Of a stretch of DNA of 64,000 nt, positions 1 to 9,772 are shown in pieces. The DNA is from Staphylococcus nepalensis (GTDB lineage Bacteria > Bacillota > Bacilli > Staphylococcales > Staphylococcaceae). Location of the stretch: the NCBI RefSeq assembly GCF_014635045.1, contig NZ_BMCF01000001.1, positions 186,001-250,000 on the forward strand, read 5' to 3'. The notes under the pieces were generated by a model. It had not been told where the DNA came from and searched no databases. It saw only the letters and a program-made list of their open reading frames with translations. A program made the translations under genes and the position numbers. The number at the start of each line of letters is the position of its first letter. The stretch's first letter is position 1.

Positions 1-961
<961 letters not shown>

Positions 962-1131
962 ATTAAAAAGTGCCAATTTTTAAACTTTAATAATAATCCA
1001 TGCTTTTTATCTAAAAAATAAAAATAGGATGCGCTTAAAATACTAATTACACTGTCACAGCAAGATAACTAAGAAAAAAGCAAACAAAAACTAAAATGGT
1101 TATATAAGCAGTCATTTATAACCAAATACAC

Positions 1132-1165
1132 AAAAACGCCTAGCATATGTATGCCTGGCGTTTTT
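1132..1165 (-). terminator. Rho-independent terminator downstream of the DUF2871 gene
   Basis: AAAAACGCC pairs with GGCGTTTTT, and GCATA/TATGC continues the stem after a small internal mismatch. The T-run on either strand could make it bidirectional. It lies about 50 bases past the DUF2871 stop. The rest of the 898-1217 gap holds only the iruO promoter. Confidence 0.75.
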
Positions 1166-1217
1166 GTCTTTATTAAAGATATAATCAATTAGTTTAGAGC
1201 CTAATTTTTATAAGCAC

Positions 1218-1631
1218 TTAATTTTTAGGATTTTTAATAATTGCATTTTTAAGTAAGAAAAATAGTAAAATAAAACCAGCTGTTAAAATTGTATGACCCA
1301 TACCCGCATATCCTGCAAATGAATCTGGCACTGTAAGCCCCATTACTTGGTATGTTCCTTTTGTAAACATCATACCTATAGTAGCTAAGACCCCTAGATT
1401 ATACACAATAAAGAACCAATTAAATAAATAGTAACTACTTAATTTAAATACTTTAGCTACTGGTAATAAGATAAGGTGCATAAACATGCCTAATATAAGT
1501 GTGTGTGTATGCACAACTACTAACTGTGTATCCCCTGTAAAATCATAGGCAAGTGTTAGCTCACGGTAATAAAAACCACTAAGCAATCCTAAAATTGTAT
1601 AAATTAAAAAAGCATACAGTATTCTGCGCAT
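1218..1631 (-). CDS. DUF2871 family membrane protein
   Basis: 137 residues with four hydrophobic segments (about 3-20, 38-60, 68-88, 108-130). The segments carry conserved-looking motifs: GxxSGFYYRE, VVHTHTLILGMFM (paired histidines inside a membrane helix) and AGMGHTIL. This is the DUF2871 pattern. Histidines in helices resemble those of haem-copper oxidase-like or DUF2871-type proteins, but no biochemical function is established. The start follows GAGGAGG with 7-base spacing. It lies downstream of the copper-type pair but is separated from it by a terminator at 1703-1744, so it is probably transcribed on its own. Confidence 0.75.
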   Translation of the reverse strand: MRRILYAFLIYTILGLLSGFYYRELTLAYDFTGDTQLVVVHTHTLILGMFMHLILLPVAKVFKLSSYYLFNWFFIVYNLGVLATIGMMFTKGTYQVMGLTVPDSFAGYAGMGHTILTAGFILLFFLLKNAIIKNPKN

Positions 1632-1702
1632 TCAAAATCCTCCTCAAAATTATTATAAGACAAATCTTTACAAATTACAGTGACAATTCATCAAACATAA
1701 TA

Positions 1703-1744
1703 AAAAAAGAGCGTAGAGCAAAAGTCAATCCTTGCCCTACGCTC
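1703..1744 (-). terminator. Terminator of the YcnI/CopCD operon
   Basis: On the minus strand GAGCGTAG and CTACGCTC form a stem extended by GCAA/TTGC and followed by seven Ts. It begins 16 bases after the YcnI-like stop. Confidence 0.85.
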
Positions 1745-1760
1745 ATTACCATTCTAATTA

Positions 1761-2342
1761 TTATGCTTTACGTGATTTTTTAAAAATGGCTATTAACGAT
1801 AAAATAATAGCTACGATAGATATAATCCACAAAGCCATCGAATCATTACTGGACTGACTACTTTCAGATTCAACATCAGCATTTTCAGATACTTTCGTTA
1901 CTGGAGAAGGCTTTTCAGCATCTTCGTCTCCGTCCCATTTAACTGTTTCTCCATCGTCATAAGTTTGATAAGCCTCCCACTTAAACTCGCCTTCTTTTTC
2001 AGGGTTGGCTACTTGGATAGGTAAATCTACAAATTCATTTGGTCCTATACCTTTATCTTTAGCTGTCCAAGTAATTTTTGTAATATTCCCATCATCATCT
2101 TTTGTTAATTTATGGTCAAACGTTTCATGCGGCGCTACGCCCACAACGTTTACACCTTTAGGAACTTTCAATTCAATTTTTGTAGTGTTAGATTCTTTTT
2201 CTACTGGTACTCTAACATCATATTTTTCATAAGAACCTGGTTCACTCGTGTCAGGGTTCAATGTCACATGTGCCTCTGCGCTTTTAGAAAATATTAAAGC
2301 GGTAAAACAAGCTACGATAGCTAAAATTAATTGTTTTTTCAT
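1761..2342 (-). CDS. YcnI-like (DUF1775) secreted/membrane-anchored copper-associated protein
   Basis: 193 residues. It has an N-terminal signal peptide ending near SAEAHVTLNP, so after cleavage the mature protein would start with the histidine typical of YcnI, where an N-terminal His (His brace) binds copper. A DUF1775 beta-sandwich (about 25-130) contains the family phrase PGSYEKYDVRVPVEKE. An acidic/serine-rich linker follows, then one C-terminal transmembrane helix (about 168-187) and a basic tail. It lies 14 bases downstream of the CopC-CopD gene, so the two form one operon. A copper chaperone or acquisition role is known for B. subtilis YcnI; for this protein it is inference. Confidence 0.85.
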   Translation of the reverse strand: MKKQLILAIVACFTALIFSKSAEAHVTLNPDTSEPGSYEKYDVRVPVEKESNTTKIELKVPKGVNVVGVAPHETFDHKLTKDDDGNITKITWTAKDKGIGPNEFVDLPIQVANPEKEGEFKWEAYQTYDDGETVKWDGDEDAEKPSPVTKVSENADVESESSQSSNDSMALWIISIVAIILSLIAIFKKSRKA

Positions 2343-2356
2343 TATTTATAAGCTCC

Positions 2357-3607
2357 TTATCCTGGAATATTTAATTGACTCATGATTACACCAACTAATA
2401 TGAGTATGATACCTATACTCAGTTCACCGAATAATATAAATTTATTCGTGTGCTGATATTTCCCAAGTGCTTTAGTTGTTTGATAAAAACCTAGAAGCAT
2501 CATCACAACTGTAAGTACGACTTTAACAATTAATAACACACTCCAAGTTTGAATATTTTGCCAAAGTGTTAATATATTCGTTTGATCGATGGACATCAGG
2601 ATACCTGAAACAACAATAGCTGTCACAGCACCAAGATTTAACTTGAATAAAAAGGATTTCATTTGTTTTACATCAAATTGTGCTTTACTCAACACAGTGA
2701 CAATTAAATAAATTAACGCACCTAGCCAGAATGACATACCTATTATGTGAATTGTTCTTATAATAATAGACCATAGTGGTACGGTTTGTGACCAAGCATG
2801 CCCAGACATACTAAGCGCAATGAGTATAAGAATTGGTGCTAATATGTACCAACCAGAGACCATATTTTTTATTGTAAAAAGAATTAATAATACAATAACT
2901 GCAACCATTGCTAATATAAATGGGGTTTGGAGTAAAGTTGATTTTTGTAAACTTAACACATCTGAGATCACATCAGAAGACAAGGTCATCATATAAATTA
3001 AAACAGTAATTACAGAAAGCATCACTAATACCCAAATCGCTGGTGCAGTATATGTTTGTAAATTAAATTGAGGTAATCGTAGTCTTTTTGCTAGTTGATT
3101 AACCAGATAAAAGCCAGCTAATGTTATTAGTAAACCTTCTGATATAAAACGCAATACGCCAAACCAAACATCTGGCTGTTCATAAAACGGAGGCGTTGTA
3201 TCAATGCCATTTGCTGTTTGTTTTCCAACCGAAAATTCAAATTGGTCACTAATTTCATGGCCATCAGCTGACATCGTATGCCAATAGATACTATGTGTGC
3301 CCTCTTTTAAATCTTTAACTGGAAAAGTTAATGTGTTTGAAGAACCAGATGTGCTTGGTTTAACTTCAGTAATTTCGGAACCGTTATCATCATAAATTTG
3401 AATACTTGAATATTTGGCATGTACTGGTTCATTAAATTGTAATTCGATTTCACTTGGCGTTTTTTCTACGACGCTATTATGTGATGGCGTGACTTTCTCC
3501 AACGTTGCATGCGCAGCGGCCTGTTGTGAAAACATAAATATCCCTAATATCAATATAATTATAAACACAAAGCACGAGGTTTTAGAGAATTTATATGTAA
3601 ATTGCAT
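2357..3607 (-). CDS. CopC-CopD fusion copper-uptake membrane protein (YcnJ type)
   Basis: A signal peptide ends at QQAAAHATLEK, placing a copper-binding histidine at the mature N terminus. It is followed by a CopC beta-barrel (about 35-130; DGHEISDQFEFSV near its end) and a CopD region with eight predicted membrane helices (about 150-415). Histidines occur in helices (SGHAW, RTIHIIGMSFWLGAL). Homologues import copper. The frame could begin at 3613, but the ATG at 3607 has AGGGGG at proper spacing. The upstream gap 3608-3941 holds this gene's leader and the terminator of the next operon; I see no clear metal-operator palindrome. Confidence 0.87.
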   Translation of the reverse strand: MQFTYKFSKTSCFVFIIILILGIFMFSQQAAAHATLEKVTPSHNSVVEKTPSEIELQFNEPVHAKYSSIQIYDDNGSEITEVKPSTSGSSNTLTFPVKDLKEGTHSIYWHTMSADGHEISDQFEFSVGKQTANGIDTTPPFYEQPDVWFGVLRFISEGLLITLAGFYLVNQLAKRLRLPQFNLQTYTAPAIWVLVMLSVITVLIYMMTLSSDVISDVLSLQKSTLLQTPFILAMVAVIVLLILFTIKNMVSGWYILAPILILIALSMSGHAWSQTVPLWSIIIRTIHIIGMSFWLGALIYLIVTVLSKAQFDVKQMKSFLFKLNLGAVTAIVVSGILMSIDQTNILTLWQNIQTWSVLLIVKVVLTVVMMLLGFYQTTKALGKYQHTNKFILFGELSIGIILILVGVIMSQLNIPG

Positions 3608-3796
3608 GTTCATCCCCCTTTTAAAAAGATTATAGTATTTATAATATTAAAGAAAACAACCATTCACAATATAAATATAATTTTGTCATTTTTTAGACAA
3701 ATAATTATAATTTAAATATAGTTGTTTCCGTTTATTAAAAGTGAAATTTTATTATAACTATTGTAAAAGTTTACATTTTACAACTTATAAACGATA

Positions 3797-3850
3797 TAAA
3801 AAAGCGAGACAATAAAATCTCATTTTGCTAAAAAGATTTCATTGTCTCGC
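3797..3850 (-). terminator. Terminator of the ADH-dhaK-dhaL-rpiB operon
   Basis: GCGAGACAAT and ATTGTCTCGC pair, with an inner ATCT/AGAT. On the minus strand the stem runs into TTTTTT. It lies about 90 bases beyond the rpiB stop. Confidence 0.85.
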
Positions 3851-3941
3851 CGAATAAAATATACTTACATTCTGATATATTCATTTTCAAAAACATTTAG
3901 TATTATTTTTAAATGATAGATATGATTAGCTCCATTATAAC

Positions 3942-4388
3942 TTAATTATTTTCGTCTTGTTCTACTTGGTCGATTTTGTCCACTTTACGTTGCGATCCGC
4001 CTTCCCAACTTACGTTAAGGTAAGCTTCAACATTCTTTTTAGCAGCTTCCACGCCTATAATTTGTGCACCCATTGTTAAAATTTGAGCATTATTACTTAA
4101 TTGTGCTCGTTCAGCAGAATAGTAATCATGTGCCAATGCCGCGCGAATACCTTTTAACTTATTTGCAGTAATGGATACACCAATACCTGTACCACAAATA
4201 AGGATGCCGCGTTCATTGTTTCCTTGTTGGATGCTTTTACCTACCTCAGCAGCAACATCTGGGTAATCTGTTTCTGCGCATTGATGACAACCAAAATCTT
4301 CAACTTCATGCCCTAATTTTTCGACATGTGACTTAACCGCTTCTTTCAATTCATAACCATTGTGGTCTGCACCAATTGCTATTTTCAT
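3942..4388 (-). CDS. rpiB: RpiB/LacAB-family sugar-phosphate isomerase
   Basis: 148 residues, full length for RpiB. The family pattern is clear: IGADHNGYELK at the N terminus, catalytic Cys65 in LICGTGIGVSITANK, and LSNNAQILTMGAQIIG. RpiB-type enzymes interconvert aldose- and ketose-phosphates. In this operon, after a dehydrogenase and a DhaK/DhaL kinase, an erythrulose-phosphate to erythrose-phosphate conversion like that of DerI is a more attractive role than ribose-5-phosphate isomerisation. The start chosen, MKIAIG, has GGAGGA eight bases upstream; a longer in-frame start at 4406 would overlap that ribosome site. Substrate is inference. Confidence 0.87.
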   Translation of the reverse strand: MKIAIGADHNGYELKEAVKSHVEKLGHEVEDFGCHQCAETDYPDVAAEVGKSIQQGNNERGILICGTGIGVSITANKLKGIRAALAHDYYSAERAQLSNNAQILTMGAQIIGVEAAKKNVEAYLNVSWEGGSQRKVDKIDQVEQDENN

Positions 4389-4423
4389 TTTAAATTCCTC
4401 CTCCAATATTTATTGCTTCTCTC

Positions 4424-5056
4424 TTATACATATGATTTAAATGTGTCTAGCATGAGATAAGCGGACATTGCGCCGGGGTCAACATGACCTTGTGAACGAT
4501 GACCAAGTCGTTTGGAGCGCCCTTTATTTGAAACGATATCTTTCGTACTTTCCATCCCTTTTTTAGCTTTCTCTAAAGCGGTGTTAAAAGCATCTTTAAA
4601 TTGTATATTTTGAGATTGAGCATCCTCTAAAGCGAGATAGAATGGTTCAAGTGTATCAATCATCGTTTTATCACCTATCTCAGCTTTACCTCTATCTTTA
4701 ATACCTTTACTAAATGCAATCCAAAATTGATATAAGCCTGCCTCGTCTAATTCAGTTTGGTTTTTCACTGCGACTGCAGCTTTAAGATAACCTGATGCAT
4801 ATAGTGGACCTACAGATGATCCCACTGCATCTAAAAAGCTTTTACCTACCGCAACACTAATTTTGGCTATATCATCTTGTTCTTGCAATTCATTATTAAT
4901 TGTATTTTTTACAGCTTGGTAACCAATATTCATAGTGACGCCATGATCACCATCACCAATTTTTCTATCTAATTCACAAAGGTTATCTTTTTGTTCCTCA
5001 AACAACGTCGTTAACGCTAGGATAAATGATTTATATGCTTCACTCGTTAATGTCAT
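4424..5056 (-). CDS. dhaL: Dihydroxyacetone kinase-type subunit DhaL (ATP-binding)
   Basis: 210 residues matching DhaL: CELDRKIGDGDHGVTM supplies the Mg2+-binding aspartates, and GSSVGPLYASG, KAEIGDKTMIDTL and RSKRLGHRSQGHVDPGA follow in family order. DhaL carries the nucleotide and transfers phosphate to the substrate bound to DhaK. It starts 11 bases after the dhaK stop. No DhaM (PTS phosphodonor) gene is near. The pair may therefore use ATP directly or a DhaM encoded elsewhere; the sequence cannot decide. Confidence 0.9.
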   Translation of the reverse strand: MTLTSEAYKSFILALTTLFEEQKDNLCELDRKIGDGDHGVTMNIGYQAVKNTINNELQEQDDIAKISVAVGKSFLDAVGSSVGPLYASGYLKAAVAVKNQTELDEAGLYQFWIAFSKGIKDRGKAEIGDKTMIDTLEPFYLALEDAQSQNIQFKDAFNTALEKAKKGMESTKDIVSNKGRSKRLGHRSQGHVDPGAMSAYLMLDTFKSYV

Positions 5057-5067
5057 TTTGCTTCCTC

Positions 5068-6066
5068 CTAGACTTCTTTAAAATTTGGACAATCAACTGG
5101 ATGGTCTATACAAGATTTCAACATGTCGTCCAACTTCATCAATGTCACCGAGAATCCACCCATTTCCATTGATGTAATGAAATTACCTACATACGATTTA
5201 TAAGTCTTAATATTTTTTTCTTTTAATATTTCATCTACTTCTTTATTAATAATATATAATTCCATTTGTGACGTTGCACCTAAGCCATTCACTAACACCA
5301 CAACTTCATCATTCGATTGATAAATATTTTCTTTCAATATATTTTGCATCATAACTTGTACAGTTTCTTTAGCTGAACGTAGCGTTGTTTTTTCAATGCC
5401 TGGTTCTCCATGATGTCCTAAACCGATTTCCATTTCATTGTCTTCTAAATCGAAACTAGGCTTGCCAGTTTGTGGCAAATAGCAAGGGCTTAAACCAATA
5501 CCCATTGAACGTGTATTGTCATTTGCAAGTTGTGCAATACGACGTACTTCTTCTAAGCCATAGCCGAAATCAGCAGCTGCGCCTGCAGCTTTATAAACAA
5601 GTAATTCTCCTGCTATGCCTCGTCTTTCTTCGATTTCTTTTGCGGAAGCAACGTCATCATTTCCAATAACAACTGCTGTTTCAATATCATCTTCAATTTC
5701 TGTCATTTCACTCGCCATCTCGAAATTCATTAAATCACCTGCGTAATTACCATAAACGTATAAAACACCGTGATTATCATGAATTTCTCTTGTTACAGCT
5801 TGTATAGGGATTGGAGAAGGCGAGGCAAATATATTACCTACTGCCACGCCATCCGCCATACCCTGTCCTACATAGCCTAGGAAAGCAGGTTCATGTCCTG
5901 AACCACCACCAATTAATATACTCACTTTACGATCAGGATGACGTTTTTTACCAATTAACGCCCTTTGATGTAGGTTTGAACGTCTTATATATTCGGGATA
6001 AGCAATTAAATATCCCGTCATTAGCTCATCTATGACGTCATCAGGATTATTAATCATCTTTTTCAT
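5068..6066 (-). CDS. dhaK: Dihydroxyacetone kinase-type subunit DhaK (ketose-binding)
   Basis: 332 residues, full length. It shows ILIGGGSGHEPAFLGYVG (phosphate/substrate loop), VGNIFASPSP, YVYGNYAGDLMNFEMA and GLGHHGEPGIE, whose second His is in the position of the residue that forms a covalent hemiaminal with the substrate carbonyl. The family phosphorylates dihydroxyacetone or four-carbon ketoses (erythrulose) in split or fused DhaK-DhaL enzymes. Its operon with a polyol-type dehydrogenase and RpiB favours a ketotetrose substrate, but dihydroxyacetone from glycerol cannot be excluded. Confidence 0.9.
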   Translation of the reverse strand: MKKMINNPDDVIDELMTGYLIAYPEYIRRSNLHQRALIGKKRHPDRKVSILIGGGSGHEPAFLGYVGQGMADGVAVGNIFASPSPIPIQAVTREIHDNHGVLYVYGNYAGDLMNFEMASEMTEIEDDIETAVVIGNDDVASAKEIEERRGIAGELLVYKAAGAAADFGYGLEEVRRIAQLANDNTRSMGIGLSPCYLPQTGKPSFDLEDNEMEIGLGHHGEPGIEKTTLRSAKETVQVMMQNILKENIYQSNDEVVVLVNGLGATSQMELYIINKEVDEILKEKNIKTYKSYVGNFITSMEMGGFSVTLMKLDDMLKSCIDHPVDCPNFKEV

Positions 6067-6115
6067 TTAAATTCTCTCCTTTTAACTCTCTGATCTCTTA
6101 TATTGCCTAGCTGTA

Positions 6116-7198
6116 TTAAGGTACAAGAACAATTTTTAATGATTTATCTCCTTTTTTCATTAAGTCAAAACCTGCTTCAAAATCTTTAAGTGGTAGTTGA
6201 TGTGTCACGACCCCTTCAGTTGGAAAATCTCCATTTTGTATGCCATTAATCACAAGTGGATAGCAGTAAGGTCCTAAATGACTACCCATTAAGTCTAGTT
6301 CTTTACGGTCTGAGATAATACTCCAATCAACTGTTACTGGATCACCAAATACAGAGAACTCAACAAATCTCCCTAATTTTCTTATAGCGCTTAATCCTTG
6401 TTCAACAGATTTAGGATGACCAGTTGCTTCAATATAAGTATCGCAACCGTAACCTTCTGTCATCTCTTTAATTTCTTTTACAACATCTACTTTAGATGGA
6501 TTCATTACAATGTCAGCACCAAATTGCTTAGCCAATTCTAAACGATCATCTTTCATATCAAGTACTACCAATGTTTCAGCGCCTGATTTTTTGGCAGCCC
6601 CAATCATACCTAACCCAAGTGTCCCAGCGCCAGATAATACAACAAAATCTCCTAACTTGATGTTTGCGCGTTGTACGGCATGTAAACTACAAGCATATGG
6701 TTCGATAAGAATTGCTTTTTCAATCGGTAAATCTTCAGGTACTTTATAATTAATTGCTTCTTTAGTGAATTTCATGTATTCTGCCATGCCACCATTCACA
6801 TTATTTTGGAAGCCATATAAATCGTGTTTTTCACACATCCAATACTCTCCGCGTTTACAGAATCTACATTCCCAACATGGTACGATTTGTTCAGAAATCA
6901 CACGATCGCCTATGTCAAAGTCAGTCACGTCATCGCCTTTTTCTACAATTCGTGCAATAAACTCATGACCTGGTATCATTGGTGCTTTGATATAAGACGG
7001 TTGTGTTTCGTCACCCCAAAAGCTTGGCGCCCCACCATATGCTTTAATATCTCCTGCACAAATACCACATGCTTCAACTTTTACGATAATTTCTTTTGAA
7101 TTTTCAATAACCGGCGTATCTACAGTTTCATATTTATATTCACCTGGTGCATAAGCTACAACTGCGTTCATTTTGTCTGGATAATTTTGATTTGCCAT
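6116..7198 (-). CDS. Zinc-dependent medium-chain alcohol/polyol dehydrogenase
   Basis: 360 residues of the MDR/Tdh-sorbitol dehydrogenase type. Catalytic-zinc residues are in EACGICAGD and PGHEF. The structural-zinc cysteine cluster is CWECRFCKRGEYWMC. The coenzyme motif GAGTLGLG is followed by an acidic VVLDMK, which predicts NAD+ preference. The protein resembles dehydrogenases that oxidise erythritol or threitol to erythrulose. Leading the operon before DhaK/DhaL/RpiB, it would supply the ketose. The start at 7198 is set by AAGGGG nine bases upstream; a TTG at 7207 overlaps that site. Product assignment is inference. Confidence 0.85.
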   Translation of the reverse strand: MANQNYPDKMNAVVAYAPGEYKYETVDTPVIENSKEIIVKVEACGICAGDIKAYGGAPSFWGDETQPSYIKAPMIPGHEFIARIVEKGDDVTDFDIGDRVISEQIVPCWECRFCKRGEYWMCEKHDLYGFQNNVNGGMAEYMKFTKEAINYKVPEDLPIEKAILIEPYACSLHAVQRANIKLGDFVVLSGAGTLGLGMIGAAKKSGAETLVVLDMKDDRLELAKQFGADIVMNPSKVDVVKEIKEMTEGYGCDTYIEATGHPKSVEQGLSAIRKLGRFVEFSVFGDPVTVDWSIISDRKELDLMGSHLGPYCYPLVINGIQNGDFPTEGVVTHQLPLKDFEAGFDLMKKGDKSLKIVLVP

Positions 7199-7222
7199 AT
7201 ATAACAACCCCTTTTTCTTTTA

Positions 7223-7236
7223 GGAAACGCTTTCAT
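7223..7236. promoter_or_regulatory. cre-like catabolite-repression site
   Basis: The minus strand reads ATGAAAGCGTTTCC, close to the CcpA consensus TGAAAGCGCTTTCA. It lies about 25 bases before the dehydrogenase start, where CcpA-HPr would block transcription when preferred sugars are present. Confidence 0.7.
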
Positions 7237-7260
7237 TTATAGTTATTATTCTAATATACA

Positions 7261-7302
7261 TTTTCGTTTATTTCAAATATTTTTTCGTTTATTTTCGTTT
7301 TA
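7261..7302. promoter_or_regulatory. Three TTTTCGTTTA repeats, probable DeoR-family operators
   Basis: TTTTCGTTTA occurs at 7261-7270 and 7282-7291, and TTTTCGTTTTA at 7292-7302. The starts are 21 and 10 bases apart, that is two turns and one turn of the helix. They lie between the dehydrogenase operon and the divergent deoR-type gene, the usual place for such a repressor. Confidence 0.65.
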
Positions 7303-7372
7303 TCTTTCTTTTGTTTTTTTTATAAAAAATTGTGTTAAACTGAACTATGAGATTAAGAAGGATGTGAATCAT

Positions 7373-8134
7373 ATGAAAATGTACGCGGATGAACGACGGG
7401 AACATATATACACTTACATAAAGTCACATAAGCGAGCTACAGTAAAACAGTTGTCAGATTATCTAAGCGTGACAGAAGCAACTGTTCGTAGTGATTTAAG
7501 ACTTTTAGAAAGTGAAAATAAACTCACACGTACACATGGTGGCGCAAAAGTTAATAATAATATGAATTCAAAATTAAACTTTTCTTACCGCCTATCACAA
7601 AATCATCATGAAAAACATAAAATTAGTCAATATGCTCTAAATAAAATTGAACCACAACAATGTATACTTATTGATGCAAGTTCAACTACCTATGAACTCG
7701 CTAAATTAATATCAGAAACGACTATGGAGCTTACAGTTATAACCAATGGCTTAGAAAATGCTGTACTTCTAAAAGAAAACCCTAATTTAACCGTACTTGT
7801 AGTTGGAGGGTTTGTTTCTCAGGATTCAAATGCAATTACTGGAAATATCGATTCTCAAATTTTAGAAATGTATCATATCGATTATTTCTTTTTATCAGCA
7901 AATGGTTTTACATTGGAAAATGGTTTAACGGATTTCTCATTACCAGAAGTTCAATTGAAGAAGCAAATGGTTCAAGAAAGCGAAAAAGTTATCGCACTTA
8001 TAGACCAAAGTAAATTTGATGTTTCATCCACACTTTCTTTTGCCAAAATTAACGATATTACTGAAGTTATTACTGATAAAAAACCAAATCGAAAATGGAC
8101 AGAAAATATGTCTTTCAAATTAACTGTTGTTTAG
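7373..8134 (+). CDS. DeoR-family transcriptional regulator
   Basis: 253 residues. The N-terminal HTH is the DeoR signature (MYADERREHIYTYIKSHKRA, then VTEATVRSDLRLLE). The C-terminal sugar-phosphate sensor domain (DeoRC) includes LIDASSTTYELAKLI and LSANGFTLENGLTD. Family members bind phosphosugars through this ISOCOT-like fold. Divergent from the dehydrogenase-kinase operon, it is its probable repressor, with the effector probably a product of DhaK/DhaL. A GTG at 7364 also opens the frame but touches the ribosome site; ATG 7373 has proper spacing after AGAAGGA. Confidence 0.88.
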   Translation: MKMYADERREHIYTYIKSHKRATVKQLSDYLSVTEATVRSDLRLLESENKLTRTHGGAKVNNNMNSKLNFSYRLSQNHHEKHKISQYALNKIEPQQCILIDASSTTYELAKLISETTMELTVITNGLENAVLLKENPNLTVLVVGGFVSQDSNAITGNIDSQILEMYHIDYFFLSANGFTLENGLTDFSLPEVQLKKQMVQESEKVIALIDQSKFDVSSTLSFAKINDITEVITDKKPNRKWTENMSFKLTVV

Positions 8135-8160
8135 TTAGTGGTTGCTTTCGTATAACATTA

Positions 8161-8218
8161 AAAATAAGCTGTATCCATTAGGAAAGTAACTTAATTCCTA
8201 ACGATACAGCTTATTTTT
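8161..8218. terminator. Bidirectional terminator between deoR-type gene and yfcC-type gene
   Basis: AAAATAAGCTGTATC and GATACAGCTTATTTT form a long stem with an inner TTAGGAA/TTCCTAA. T-runs flank both strands. It ends both convergent units. Confidence 0.9.
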
Positions 8219-8239
8219 ATATTAAATCCATGAAACTGT

Positions 8240-9724
8240 TTATATGCCTCCAGTCCATCCAACACTTGTAAAGACATATAATATAAATGATCCGACTATA
8301 ATCCAAATTAAAAACAATGGCGCCATAAATTTAAACCACGAACTAAAGTTCGCTTTGGCAATCGCAATTGCACCGACTGTTGCACCGAGCGTAGGCGTGA
8401 TTAAATTACCTAAACCACCTCCAAAGGATAATGAAGTTAAAAGTAATTGATCATTCACACCTAGCGTGTGCGTCACTGGCTGTAATATCGGAACCATAAC
8501 ACTCATTAATCCTGAACCAGAAGGTACCAAGAAATTAAACACACTCGCAACTAAAAATATTAAAATTGAAACGACACCTGCTGAAGATCCATCGAGTTGT
8601 GTTGTTAACCCATTTACTATTGTGCTAAGTATTTTTCCTTTTTCTAAAATCACACTAATGGTATTAGCCATAATAATAGCAAATGCTACAACTAACATAG
8701 GCTTGGCGCCGGCTAGAAAACCATCTACCATTTCACCTGAACGCTTACGCTTTACTAAGTAAGCAATCACAAAGCTAATGCCAAATACAGTTATAAATAC
8801 GCCATTACCATATTTTTCTGTCCATTTAAGCATACCGTTACCTACGGCTAAGATAATAGGTGTAAAAATGACTAGACTAACAACCACCACATCTCTCCAA
8901 TTAATCAATCTATCTTGAATATTCATTTCATCATTTGATGATTGTGTCATGTGCTTCTGCCAAGATGTTGTATTCATCAAACTTTTATTTGGATTTTTAA
9001 TGACTCTTCTTGCATACCAAACAACGTATAACATTGTAACTAATAAAAACACTACATACATAATTGCTCTGCCACCATACCCAGAATATAAAGCGACTTC
9101 AGGGTAAACAATTTGCCCAATTTTTGCCATACCTGAAGGAGATACAGAAAATGCCATATATAATGGGAGAAAGGTCATGGCAAGCGCAATAATTGGGTCT
9201 AATTTTAATCTTTTAGCCAAAATAACGCCTAGCGTAACAAAGACAATCATTTGGTCGCCACCTACAAAAAAACCTATAAATGCCATTAATGAAAACAACC
9301 CAATAATTAATGGTAAAGCACCAGCATGTTCAAATTTATATATCATATAATTGGTTAGTTTTGTCACTGAATCCAACTGCAATATACCACCTATAGCACC
9401 GCCAACAAATAATAATAAAGTCACTGTTTGAGCAGACTGAATGCCTCCGTTTAAAATCAAAGTAATAGCATAAAATGGATTAACGGGGTTTTGTGAAATA
9501 GCATGGTAAGTACCTTGCACAATTTCGCCACTCTTTGTAGTATCAAACTCACCTGCCGGAATAATGTATGTCAAAATACATGCAAACATCATCATCATTA
9601 ACATCATTAATAACACATGTGGTAATTCGAATTTTCTTTTTTCTTTTGTTTTTATTTTGGTTTTTTCAACCTCTTTTTGCGACTGATATCTACGCTGATG
9701 TGAAGTTGCACCATATTCAGACAT
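8240..9724 (-). CDS. YfcC/DcuC-like transporter of the ion transporter superfamily
   Basis: 494 residues: a basic, charged N-terminal tail (1-35), then about 11-13 hydrophobic helices. YfcC-type motifs include IIPAGEFDTTKSGEIVQGTYH (external loop), GGAIGGILQLDSV, SPSGMAKIGQIVYPE, NFLVPSGSGLMSVMVPI and GGGLGNLITPT. The family contains arginine/ornithine and C4-dicarboxylate carriers, so the substrate cannot be read directly. It starts 48 bases after the NtaA-type monooxygenase stop and shares its direction and terminator. Co-transcription suggests import of the monooxygenase substrate or export of its product (inference). The start has GGAGTG eight bases upstream. Confidence 0.8.
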   Translation of the reverse strand: MSEYGATSHQRRYQSQKEVEKTKIKTKEKRKFELPHVLLMMLMMMMFACILTYIIPAGEFDTTKSGEIVQGTYHAISQNPVNPFYAITLILNGGIQSAQTVTLLLFVGGAIGGILQLDSVTKLTNYMIYKFEHAGALPLIIGLFSLMAFIGFFVGGDQMIVFVTLGVILAKRLKLDPIIALAMTFLPLYMAFSVSPSGMAKIGQIVYPEVALYSGYGGRAIMYVVFLLVTMLYVVWYARRVIKNPNKSLMNTTSWQKHMTQSSNDEMNIQDRLINWRDVVVVSLVIFTPIILAVGNGMLKWTEKYGNGVFITVFGISFVIAYLVKRKRSGEMVDGFLAGAKPMLVVAFAIIMANTISVILEKGKILSTIVNGLTTQLDGSSAGVVSILIFLVASVFNFLVPSGSGLMSVMVPILQPVTHTLGVNDQLLLTSLSFGGGLGNLITPTLGATVGAIAIAKANFSSWFKFMAPLFLIWIIVGSFILYVFTSVGWTGGI

Positions 9725-9772
9725 CTCTTTTCACTCCTTAAAATGAGATAAAATAAGTTCATTTCGCTAAGT

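Noticed and set aside
5068..6066. PTS-dependent dihydroxyacetone kinase system
   Set aside because: No DhaM gene is within the window, so PEP dependence cannot be claimed; I left the phosphate donor open.
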